From assembly GCA_963669405.2 (NCBI GenBank), contig CAXXHF010000003.1, positions 186,001-250,000 of the forward strand: DNA of 64,000 bases, in the 5' to 3' direction. This DNA is from Aureisphaera sp963669405. Lineage in GTDB: Bacteria > Bacteroidota > Bacteroidia > Flavobacteriales > Flavobacteriaceae. The position numbers and the translations under genes were made by a program. This document shows, piece after piece, positions 9,701-16,234 of this stretch. Numbering within the stretch: position 1 is the stretch's first letter; every line of letters starts with the position of its first letter. The notes below the pieces were generated by a model that was not told the DNA's origin, did no database searches, and was given only the letters and a program-made list of their open reading frames with translations.

Positions 9701-9809
9701 CTACAGAACCACCTACAAAAGCATTGAAGATCTACAATTGCAGTTTAAGAAACAATTGGAAAAGATCTTACCAAACTATATGACAGAAACTGGTAAACTG
9801 AATAGATAA
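6702..9809 (+). CDS. Roco protein: LRR - Roc GTPase - COR - TIR-like (DUF4062-like) domain
   Basis: A 1035-residue cytosolic protein with no signal peptide. Residues about 22-367 are some 15 leucine-rich repeats of 23 residues (LxxLxLxxNxLxxLPxxIxxLTx). The Roc GTPase follows: P-loop GESNFGKT (397-404), DLGGQE (445-450) and NKID (500-503). A COR dimerisation region extends to about 850. The C-terminus (about 869-1027) starts KIFLASSAELKEEREQFEIFI and resembles DUF4062/TIR-like effector domains. This sensor-GTPase-effector order is shared with bacterial Roco and, in logic, with NLR immune proteins. The DUF5995 gene follows after 15 bp and a TIR gene lies 2.7 kb downstream. A defence or regulated cell-death role is inference; COR and TIR-like limits are estimates. 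Confidence 0.85.
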   Translation: MESIHKGNQEALKRIKEAKKGNETELNLSGLALTTVPEEILDLTDLIDLNLSNNLLDLLPENFGKLTKLEELDLSANQFITFPEVIGKLVELKYLRLSSNQLKTLPDIIGKLSKLDMLVLKDNEFSSFPENVLQLKDLRCLYFDGNLLSTLPDDLSSLEELEELGLSNNQFISLPDSVSTLNNLDGIWIQRNNLKELPASISKLTSLRRIIAGNNQLTEFPVVLTEIDNLEAIYLENNQLSKIPKAIKKLTKLGWLHLRKNKFSIFPEAIEKLPRLQSLSIEDNQLTTIPETIGKLTQLTGLYLKNNQLTELPETIGKLTKLDILDLENNQLKSLPDSIESFTNLRTLHLENNQFKFGQEVYELPPDEQIKEILKWQRAQQAGTLRPIHEAKVIFIGESNFGKTHLIEMLRKGTIGRKIKTTHGIERSQLGVPYGNQEIRLNIWDLGGQEFMRSTHQFFFSERTLYVLVTLARRERNELNHWLKLANQLGNKAPVLVVINKIDQNPHDVDRRSLERDYPNIIGFVRTCIYDCDESKATDTMELLKKKVIAAVSDKELMPGVFEERPPEWFTVKEELEKLESKGADFITYEEYENLDFVKDLPEDERKSNLKLLSMIGAVVSYVDDPRLIDTNVINPQWIMDGVYAIINDSKVKDDNKGRLHINDLGRILPPKKFPKARHVYLLDLMRKFNLCYGAKDEPHIYFIPDLFEDIEPDFEWDEEASIHFRYNYDDFSPDVFMTRFIVEMHQDIQDEKRWRSGVYITNGSCQAKVYQAYRKNYIHIEVVGNKGEGRSYLYAIRDTFRKLHKPFPQMNITQEVQYKGHWLEYDRLINREVKNREWYHDELDEDLPITDILNGYSSLSDRKGAQKHIKIFLASSAELKEEREQFEIFIHRENQQLYKQGIFIEVQLWENFIDAMSQTRLQDEYNMAVRHSDIFVSLFFTKVGKYTLEEFETAFGQFKRTGKPLVYTYFKEADINTGKLTKEIKTLFAFQDKLEELGHYRTTYKSIEDLQLQFKKQLEKILPNYMTETGKLNR

Positions 9810-9824
9810 ATACAAAAGCACACC

Positions 9825-10577
9825 ATGAACGCCACCACCATAGACGAAGTCATTGCCTTTTTAGACCAAATCATTCAAGATTCCAAAGACGAGGAAAGCA
9901 CCCTAGGGTATTTTGCGGCACTTTACCGTAAAGTAACCAAACAAGTGAAAGATAAAATAGGCCAACACTATTTTGATGATGATGCACGTATGGAGCTATT
10001 AGATGTCACCTTTGCCAATCGATACCTAAAAGCCTATTCAGACTACAAAGCAGGAAAAGAAATCACCCAATCTTGGCAGGTAGCTATGAATGCTTCCCAA
10101 AACAACAAGCTCATTGTCCTTCAGCATTTATTGGTAGGAATGAACGCCCATATCAATTTGGATCTTGGTATTGCTGCTGCTGAGGTTACCAATAAAGACA
10201 CCATCCATAGCTTAAAAGGGGATTTTGATAAGATCAACGATATCCTGGCAGCACTGGTTGCGGAAGTAGAAAATGACTTGGCAGAAATATGGCCCTTTTT
10301 ACTATGGATTCTAAAAGTAACCAAGAAGATAGATACTTTTTTAATCAACTTTAGTATGTCCATAGCTCGGGACGGTGCTTGGTTATTTGCCAATGAACTT
10401 ACGTTTCGGGATGCAAGCACTCCGCTTGATGAGTTGATATCCAAACGAGATGTCAAAATAGCCAAACTGGGGCAGTCTATTGTTTCCCCTGGACGTATAG
10501 AACGTTTTATTTTCTGGATCATTCGGTTAGGAGAAAGAGGTACTGTGGCAGACAAAATAGCGGTTCTGGAAAGCTAG
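9825..10577 (+). CDS. DUF5995-family protein
   Basis: 250 residues, largely helical, no signal peptide. The strings LLVGMNAHINLDLGIAAAEV and AEIWPFLLWILKVTKKIDTFLINFSMSIARDGAW match what I know of the DUF5995 family; it has conserved His/Asp residues but no known reaction. It starts 15 bp after the Roco gene and reads the same way, so the two are very probably co-transcribed. The conserved HINLDL and RDGAW residues could form a metal or active site. A partner or effector role with the Roco protein is inference. Confidence 0.75.
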   Translation: MNATTIDEVIAFLDQIIQDSKDEESTLGYFAALYRKVTKQVKDKIGQHYFDDDARMELLDVTFANRYLKAYSDYKAGKEITQSWQVAMNASQNNKLIVLQHLLVGMNAHINLDLGIAAAEVTNKDTIHSLKGDFDKINDILAALVAEVENDLAEIWPFLLWILKVTKKIDTFLINFSMSIARDGAWLFANELTFRDASTPLDELISKRDVKIAKLGQSIVSPGRIERFIFWIIRLGERGTVADKIAVLES

Positions 10578-10756
10578 TTTGTAAACCATTACAAAGGGTA
10601 AACCCTTGGCTCTCAACGTATACTATCCGCTACTAAAAAGTATAAATAACTTAAAATATGCAGGTAAAATACGGGTGTATTATAGAGGTTTAACCTATGC
10701 GTAACTTGCTGTATGTCAGATACATTTGTGGTCATAAACCTATAAAATTTAAAGTT

Positions 10757-11011
10757 ATGCCACATTATGCACAAGGAACCACAGGATGGACAAAATTGAG
10801 CAGCTATCAAGCCGTATGGGATCCTAAGATTGACCTTGGTAAATTTTACTTTACCACCTTTCAAGGTAAACGAGAAGAAACCCCTTATATGACTGCAGAA
10901 AATTTTGCACGAGTGATCGATATTCTACGAAATGAAACGCCTGTTTATGGCAATTCAAGCACTGGATCGGTAACTACGCAAGGTGAAACCGTAGGGGAAG
11001 AAGAAAGTTAA
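10757..11011 (+). CDS. Small hypothetical protein (84 aa)
   Basis: Family not recognised. The frame is open from 10697, but ATG 10757 (MPHYAQGTTGWTK) follows an A-rich stretch and a -7-like box (TACATTTG, 10721-10728), so the short form is preferred. The protein is rich in aromatic residues (WTKLSSYQAVWDPKIDLGKFYFTTF) and ends in an acidic Ser/Thr/Gly tail. No signal or membrane segment. A clean terminator follows, so it is probably its own transcription unit between the DUF5995 gene and the membrane protein. Confidence 0.6.
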   Translation: MPHYAQGTTGWTKLSSYQAVWDPKIDLGKFYFTTFQGKREETPYMTAENFARVIDILRNETPVYGNSSTGSVTTQGETVGEEES

Positions 11012-11040
11012 TAGCCATACTTCTATCAAACAAGTTATTG

Positions 11041-11067
11041 AAGGCATGCCATTGGCATGCCTTTTTT
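11041..11067 (+). terminator. Rho-independent terminator
   Basis: Perfect 10-bp stem AAGGCATGCC / GGCATGCCTT with an ATT loop and TTTT. It ends the 84-residue gene. Confidence 0.88.
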
Positions 11068-11141
11068 ATGAAACAACCTTTTTAGTGATTTATGCGTCTT
11101 TTTAAATAGTAGAACACATTTAATTCTTAATTTCAAAGAAA

Positions 11142-11543
11142 ATGGAACCAACCGTTAGTACCATATGGCACTTCCCCATAATGATTTTAGTTTCATTTGT
11201 GCTGTTTCTTGTCATCATTTTGATGGTGGTTGGAAAATCGCAATTTGCAAGACAAAAGAACCTTATCTATGTCCTTTCCCTTTTGGTGGTTGTGATAGGG
11301 ATGCTATTCGGTAAGTATGGTGCGCAATGGGGATTGCCTTGGTGGGTGTATTATCCTATTCCTATGCTCATGACCGTACTGCTACCTCCCATCGTTCTTA
11401 AAATGAATACAAAGCAAACAATACTTTACTTGGTTCTAAGTTTCTTGTCGGCACCCCTTATTCACACCTTGTTTTCTTTTTTCTTGGGATGGCAAGAATA
11501 TATGCCCTTTTGGGATGTTCCCTATTGGGGAGATCTATTCTGA
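11142..11543 (+). CDS. Small integral membrane protein
   Basis: 133 residues with four likely membrane helices: about 10-31 (FPIMILVSFVLFLVIILMVV), 41-58, 66-85 and 95-115. No signal peptide cleavage site and no family recognised. A cluster of Trp, Pro and Tyr lies between helices two and three (WGLPWWVYYPIP) and at the C-terminus (WDVPYWGDLF). It lies between the terminator and the cyclase-family lipoprotein gene; a 66-bp gap makes co-transcription with that gene possible. Role unknown. Confidence 0.6.
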   Translation: MEPTVSTIWHFPIMILVSFVLFLVIILMVVGKSQFARQKNLIYVLSLLVVVIGMLFGKYGAQWGLPWWVYYPIPMLMTVLLPPIVLKMNTKQTILYLVLSFLSAPLIHTLFSFFLGWQEYMPFWDVPYWGDLF

Positions 11544-11609
11544 GCTTACTACGCTGGCAACGTTGTTTTTATTACATTAGAGGTACTTTAAAAATTGACC
11601 TAACATCTT

Positions 11610-12443
11610 ATGAAGACAACACTAACTTATCTTTTTGGTTCACTATGTATAGTTTCATCAATACTTTCTGGATGTCAGGAAAAACCAAAAGATGTTGAAA
11701 AGCAGCCTGAGACCAAGGAAACAAAGACAAAAATCATAGATCTCTCTCATGAATATTCCAGAGAAACCATCTATTGGGTCACTGCTAAAGAATTTGAACT
11801 AGATACTGTCTTTGCAGGACATACCGATAAGGGATTTTATTATACTGCTAATAATTTCACCACAGCCGAGCACGGAGGCACGCATATAGATGCACCTATA
11901 CACTTTGCTGAAGGAATGCAGTCCGTAGATGAAATACCACTGGAAAAATTGGTAGGCAATGCCATAAAGATAGATGTCTCTACTAAGGCTGCCAATAATC
12001 CTGATTACGAAGTAAGTATTGAAGACTTTACCAATTGGGAAGCTGAAGAACAAGACACCATTCCTGATGGTAGTATTATATTGCTCTATACTGGGTATTC
12101 CAAATACTATCCTGATAAACTGAAATACCTTGGAACCGACCAACGTGGCGAAGAAGCCGTAAAACTGTTACACTTTCCTGGTTTGGCTCCTTCGGCAGCA
12201 GAGTGGTTGGTAAAAAATAGAAATATAAATGCGATTGGGTTAGATACTCCAAGTATAGATTATGGGCAATCCCAGAATTTTGAAAGCCACGTAGTATTGC
12301 TTTCCGAAAATATTCCAGCCTTCGAAAATTTAACCAACTTGGAGAATTTGCCATCTCAAGGCTTCGAAATCATAGCCCTACCCATGAAGATTAAGGGAGG
12401 AAGTGGAGCACCTCTTCGTATCATTGCATTGGTAAACGAATAA
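11610..12443 (+). CDS. Cyclase-family (kynurenine formamidase-like) lipoprotein
   Basis: 277 residues. A lipoprotein leader ends at Cys22 (SSILSGC). The mature domain has the metal-binding signature of the cyclase / formamidase superfamily, HGGTHIDAPIH (88-98), with His88, His92, Asp94 and His98. Members hydrolyse amide or lactone bonds, the best known being N-formylkynurenine in tryptophan breakdown. Those enzymes are usually cytosolic, so the lipid anchor implies a periplasmic or surface substrate. No other kynurenine-pathway gene is near. The TIR gene starts 19 bp after its stop and is probably in the same transcript. Confidence 0.82.
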   Translation: MKTTLTYLFGSLCIVSSILSGCQEKPKDVEKQPETKETKTKIIDLSHEYSRETIYWVTAKEFELDTVFAGHTDKGFYYTANNFTTAEHGGTHIDAPIHFAEGMQSVDEIPLEKLVGNAIKIDVSTKAANNPDYEVSIEDFTNWEAEEQDTIPDGSIILLYTGYSKYYPDKLKYLGTDQRGEEAVKLLHFPGLAPSAAEWLVKNRNINAIGLDTPSIDYGQSQNFESHVVLLSENIPAFENLTNLENLPSQGFEIIALPMKIKGGSGAPLRIIALVNE

Positions 12444-12462
12444 TGAAGTATCAGTAAACAAT

Positions 12463-12924
12463 ATGGCAAAAGAAGTCTTTTTAAGCTATACCTGGTCCAA
12501 AGATGATTTTCTACAGATAAAAAAATTTCACGGTCTTTTAGAGGAAAAACTAAGAGAAGTATCTAAAAATGAGACAGTTTCCATCTTCTATGATAAAGAT
12601 AATATCACGGCAGAAAAGACAGAGGAAGAGTTTAAACCCATCTTAGCTTCAAATCTTGAGAACTCCAAAGTGCTGGTATTGCTTCTTTCTAAGAATTGGT
12701 TGCAGAGTAAATGGTGCAATTGGGAGTTTGGTGTTTTTACAGACCATTCAGATCGTCCCATTATCCCTGTATTATGGGAAGATATAGACCTTGAAAAAAT
12801 TGAAGCTTTTTCAGATGATGTCAAGAAAGAAGTAGATAAGATACCTATAGTAAAATTTATAGATAAAGAACGAGAAGATGAAGTCATTGAGGTTTTGGCA
12901 AAGAAGATTGCAGCCTACCTATAG
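12463..12924 (+). CDS. Stand-alone TIR-domain protein
   Basis: 153 residues consisting of one TIR domain: it opens EVFLSYTWSKDDF, has a BB-loop region around FYDKDNITA, and CNWEF with Glu88 where the catalytic Glu of NAD-cleaving TIR domains sits. No second domain, signal peptide or membrane helix. Bacterial TIR proteins may act as NADases in phage defence or as adaptors; a lone TIR needs a separate sensor. The gene follows the cyclase-family gene by 19 bp and converges with the B12 ABC operon. The Roco protein upstream, which has a TIR-like tail, is a possible but unproven partner. Confidence 0.82.
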   Translation: MAKEVFLSYTWSKDDFLQIKKFHGLLEEKLREVSKNETVSIFYDKDNITAEKTEEEFKPILASNLENSKVLVLLLSKNWLQSKWCNWEFGVFTDHSDRPIIPVLWEDIDLEKIEAFSDDVKKEVDKIPIVKFIDKEREDEVIEVLAKKIAAYL

Positions 12925-12940
12925 GCATGATGTAGTTTTA

Positions 12941-13735
12941 CTAAGGTTTAATAGTAAACCTACCTGTCTGTTCATCGAAAAAGATAGAATCCTTGGGGAA
13001 TAAGTTGGTAAAATGACCTTGCGAAATTAAATTACAAGGTTCATCTACAATCGTAGATCCTTGGGTCATTACCATAATCTTGTCAGACAACTGAATGGCC
13101 AGATCAATTTCATGTGTTGAGAATAAAATCGTTTTTTGGGTGTCATTGGCCAGACGTTTCAGTAGTTTCAAAATGTAAGCACGATGGTATAAATCCAGAT
13201 GTGTGGTGGGTTCATCTAAAATAATGAGGGGTGTGTCCTGAGCCAATGCTCTAGCAATGGCTACCCGTTGAAGTTGTCCATCGCTTATCTCAAAACATTT
13301 TCGGTCTTTAATCTCCAGTGTATCTGTTTGTTCCATGGCCCAAAGGATTATTTCTCGGTCTTTGTCACTTAACTGTCCCAACCAATTGGTATGTGGTTGC
13401 CGCCCTAAAGAAATAAACTCTACAACAGAAAGGTTTTTAGAGCTGGGAGCTTCTGTAAGTACAACACTTAGCTGCGTTGCTAAAGCAGCGGGAGGGAAGG
13501 AGGCAAGCGATTGCCCCAAAATGGAAACCGATCCTTCCAGAGCATCTTGCATACCACTTAAAGTTCGTAGTAGTGTAGATTTTCCAATACCATTGGCTCC
13601 AACCAACCCAATTAATTCCCCTTCACAAAATTGAAAATTGATCCCATTAGCAATGACGTTTCTATGTCGTTTAGAAGCGTAACCAATGGAAAGTCCCTCA
13701 GCCTGTAATACAGTATGTTCTTTTTCCGAAGTCAT
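12941..13735 (-). CDS. btuD: ABC transporter ATPase, vitamin B12/iron-siderophore type
   Basis: 264 residues, the ATPase of a FecCD-type importer. Walker A is GANGIGKS (46-53), the signature loop is SDGQ (151-154, an LSGGQ variant) and Walker B is LIILDE (170-175). It starts on the last base of the permease gene (TAATG overlap), so translation is coupled. Family members also import ferric siderophores and haem. The cobalamin assignment comes from the divergent btuB-like gene with its B12 riboswitch. Last gene of the three-gene minus-strand operon; its end converges with the TIR gene 16 bp away. Confidence 0.82.
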   Translation of the reverse strand: MTSEKEHTVLQAEGLSIGYASKRHRNVIANGINFQFCEGELIGLVGANGIGKSTLLRTLSGMQDALEGSVSILGQSLASFPPAALATQLSVVLTEAPSSKNLSVVEFISLGRQPHTNWLGQLSDKDREIILWAMEQTDTLEIKDRKCFEISDGQLQRVAIARALAQDTPLIILDEPTTHLDLYHRAYILKLLKRLANDTQKTILFSTHEIDLAIQLSDKIMVMTQGSTIVDEPCNLISQGHFTNLFPKDSIFFDEQTGRFTIKP

Positions 13736-14766
13736 TAAAACAACAATTTACGTTTTCTTACCAACAACCATATAACCACAGGAGCTCCAATAAGTGATGT
13801 GATGGCATTAATGGGTAAGGTATATTCTGAGAAAGGAAGTTGAGCAATGGCATCACATACCAACATAATGATACTCCCAACCAAGAGTACTGCCGGAATT
13901 AAAATACGATGATCTGAAGTAGTGATCCATTGTCGTGTAATATGAGGTACTGCCAAACCAATAAATGCAATGGGGCCTGCAAATGCTGTAATGGCTCCGG
14001 CCAAAATACTGGTAGTAATGATAATGATGATAGTGGTTCTTTTCAGTTGTACCCCTAGGCTTCGTGCATAATTTTCACCTAGAAGTAGGGCATTCAAAGA
14101 TTTGCTGGAAACAAAGCCCAAGACAATTCCCAATAAGGTACAAACACTTAAAATGGCAATGCCGTTCCATGATTGGTTCCCCAAACTTCCAAAAGACCAA
14201 AAGACGTATTGTTGTAGTTTTTCTGCATTAGTGAAATAGGACAATACGGCTACCACGGCCCCAGTGACACTACCAAACATAAGCCCAATAATTAGTATAG
14301 CCATCGTATCCTTTACCCGTAAAGTCACTGCCAAAACAGCCAGCAAAACCAAAAAACTTCCTATGGCCGAAGCGATAACCAAGCTCCAAGAATTTGTTAA
14401 GAATCCACCAAGGGCACTTCCAAAAATACCTGCTCCCAAGATAAGGATAGCAACACCTAAACTGGCACCGCTGCTTAATCCTAACACAAAAGGACCTGCC
14501 AAGGGGTTTCTAAACAAGGTTTGCATTAACAAACCAGATAGTGCTAATCCACTTCCTACCAAAACTGCAGTAAGTGCTTTGGGAAGACGGTAATCTGTAA
14601 TGATATATTGCCAAGATGATTTAGATGCCTCACCACCCGTAAGCGTATATAAGACCTCAGAAAAAGGGATGGTAACAGATCCTAGACTAATGTTGAGGAA
14701 GAAAAAAACAACCAGTAATACAACTAGTAAAATAAATATACGGCTATACGATCTTGAGGGTTTCAT
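13735..14766 (-). CDS. btuC: FecCD/BtuC-type ABC permease
   Basis: 343 residues, highly hydrophobic, with about ten membrane helices as usual for this family. Diagnostic strings are PRPL-like RNPLAGPFVLGLSSGASLGVA, GENYARSLGVQL and FAGPIAFIGLAVPHITRQW, the last forming the coupling region for the ATPase. It overlaps the binding-protein gene by four bases (ATGA) and the ATPase gene by one. It would carry cobalamin across the inner membrane with the btuD-like ATPase. A siderophore substrate is the alternative; genomic context favours B12. Confidence 0.82.
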   Translation of the reverse strand: MKPSRSYSRIFILLVVLLVVFFFLNISLGSVTIPFSEVLYTLTGGEASKSSWQYIITDYRLPKALTAVLVGSGLALSGLLMQTLFRNPLAGPFVLGLSSGASLGVAILILGAGIFGSALGGFLTNSWSLVIASAIGSFLVLLAVLAVTLRVKDTMAILIIGLMFGSVTGAVVAVLSYFTNAEKLQQYVFWSFGSLGNQSWNGIAILSVCTLLGIVLGFVSSKSLNALLLGENYARSLGVQLKRTTIIIIITTSILAGAITAFAGPIAFIGLAVPHITRQWITTSDHRILIPAVLLVGSIIMLVCDAIAQLPFSEYTLPINAITSLIGAPVVIWLLVRKRKLLF

Positions 14767-15896
14767 TCTTCAAGCTTCGAAAAAAAGTAGGGTTCGTGAT
14801 CTAGAGGTAGTTCAGGATGTAAGATTTTAATAATGTCTTTCAAAACAATATCGGGTCTATTGGGAGCCAATTCGTAATACAATACGCCTCCTGTTTCCCC
14901 TTTTTTGGTTGTAAAACTATACACCTTCTTATTTTTAAAAGCATCAAACTCTGCATATACCGTGTGAGATTCTTCCATTTGGGAAAGGCTCGTAAACTGT
15001 CCGGGACCAATCCAAAAATTGGCATGTTGTCCCTTTTCCAATACAGATTCCAGGTTTAAAGAAATGCTCCCGGTTCCTTCACTATCTTTCCATAAGTATT
15101 CGCCATGTGCATCATCTATAAACTGAGCTGCCCAACTATCACCTTGCGGTAAATACCAAATGTCTTTAAACATAGCACCGCTCAAGACAGTAGGAGATGT
15201 AGTAGCTTGGGAAGCCAATATTTTGGCTTCATTATAATTTTGCTCTATTTCATTGAAAATACGGTCAGCTTCCTGTTCCTTATTAAACAATGCTCCAAAA
15301 AACTTGATCCATTCTGCTTTTCCTAATGGGTGGGTCTCGGTCCAATCACTATTGTACAAAACGGGAATCCCCATTTTCTTGATATTTTCAACCGTTTTGT
15401 TGGCACCTTCTACGGCAAAGGTTACGACCACATCAGGCTCCATGTCTATTAATACTTCAGTATTTAGAGCCTCATTTTTTCCAAGTTCTTTTATTTTACC
15501 TTCGGCAATTAGGCCACGGGTAATTTCAGAAGAAATATAATTTAGATTCGGAAATCCAACCAAAGATTCTGCTTCCCCTAGCATTTCTAACGATGGAATG
15601 TGTGTGGTAGAAGTTACCACCAAGTTCTTTACAGGAACCTGAAGTACAGCATCTACATCTGTCTCTCCTGCAATAGCTTCGGTATTTTTTTTCAATAGAT
15701 AACGATAGGTAATATCTGCCCCGGGCCAGGGATTGGTAAGTGTAATTATTTTATGGGTGCCAAACTGTTCTATGGTGAAGCCTTGGGCGTATTTAACTTC
15801 CGTTTTAGAAGCTACAGGAGTGGTTTCTTTTTCAACAGTTTCTTTACAACCTACCCATAATAAGGATAGTGAAATAAATAAGATTAGGTTTCGCAT
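14763..15896 (-). CDS. btuF: ABC transporter substrate-binding lipoprotein, BtuF-like
   Basis: 377 residues from ATG 15896; a TTG two codons earlier is less likely. The lipoprotein leader MRNLILFISLSLLWVGC gives lipidated Cys17. The body is a class III periplasmic binding protein: KIITLTNPWPGADITYRYLL, VPVKNLVVTSTTHIPSLEML, LNTEVLIDMEPDVVVTF, and conserved C-terminal strings such as FFSKLEE. It would take cobalamin after outer-membrane import and deliver it to the permease. First gene of the operon, divergent from the riboswitch and btuB. No riboswitch is visible in its own short leader. Confidence 0.8.
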   Translation of the reverse strand: MRNLILFISLSLLWVGCKETVEKETTPVASKTEVKYAQGFTIEQFGTHKIITLTNPWPGADITYRYLLKKNTEAIAGETDVDAVLQVPVKNLVVTSTTHIPSLEMLGEAESLVGFPNLNYISSEITRGLIAEGKIKELGKNEALNTEVLIDMEPDVVVTFAVEGANKTVENIKKMGIPVLYNSDWTETHPLGKAEWIKFFGALFNKEQEADRIFNEIEQNYNEAKILASQATTSPTVLSGAMFKDIWYLPQGDSWAAQFIDDAHGEYLWKDSEGTGSISLNLESVLEKGQHANFWIGPGQFTSLSQMEESHTVYAEFDAFKNKKVYSFTTKKGETGGVLYYELAPNRPDIVLKDIIKILHPELPLDHEPYFFSKLEE

Positions 15897-15918
15897 GCTC
15901 AAAAATAGGGGTTTTTAT

Positions 15919-15949
15919 TTGGTGCTCCTTCATAGGTAACCTATTTTTG
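15919..15949 (+). promoter_or_regulatory. Promoter of the btuB riboswitch transcript
   Basis: TTG (15919-15921), 20 bases, then TATTTTTG (15942-15949): a full match to the flavobacterial -33/-7 promoter. Predicted start near 15955, just before the riboswitch. Confidence 0.7.
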
Positions 15950-15959
15950 CGTCGAATTT

Positions 15960-16135
15960 TGGTGAGGGTTTTCATTATTTGAAGATCTTCTTAAAAGGGA
16001 ATTTGGTGAAAAACCAAAGCTGTTCCCGCAACTGTAAGCCGTCTGCTATGGCAGATAGTGTACAACTTCAAAACCACTGTTCTTTATGGAACGGGAAGGT
16101 ATACACGAGAGGCGAGCCAGGAGACCTGCCAACAT
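15960..16135 (+). promoter_or_regulatory. Cobalamin (AdoCbl) riboswitch
   Basis: The leader of the btuB-like gene has the conserved core of the cobalamin riboswitch: AAAGGGAATTTGGTGAAAA-type 5' element (15993 on), the B12 box AGCTGTTCCCGCAACTGTAA (about 16018-16037) and the closing GCCAGGAGACCTGCC (16116-16130). Downstream, TTTCGGG (16152-16158) can pair with CCCGAAA (16192-16198); no T-run terminator follows, so control of translation is more likely than termination. Cobalamin binding would shut off receptor synthesis. It acts on the plus strand only. Confidence 0.93.
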
Positions 16136-16234
16136 TCACATTTTGTCAAACTTTCGGGATAAAGGTTTGAGAACGTAGTCACTGGGTAAAACCCGAAACT
16201 GCTTCTATCTTTTTCCGTTTTTTAATCATTAATA

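Noticed and set aside
11489..11698. 69-codon frame between the membrane protein and the cyclase
   Set aside because: It overlaps both well-supported genes and has no recognisable content.
15900..15907. TATTTTTG on the minus strand directly before the btuF ATG
   Set aside because: It fits the -7 consensus, but the transcription start would fall in or after the ATG, and no -33 TTG is at the right distance.
15979..16170. 63-codon plus-strand frame upstream of btuB
   Set aside because: It lies entirely on the cobalamin riboswitch, whose conserved boxes explain the sequence.
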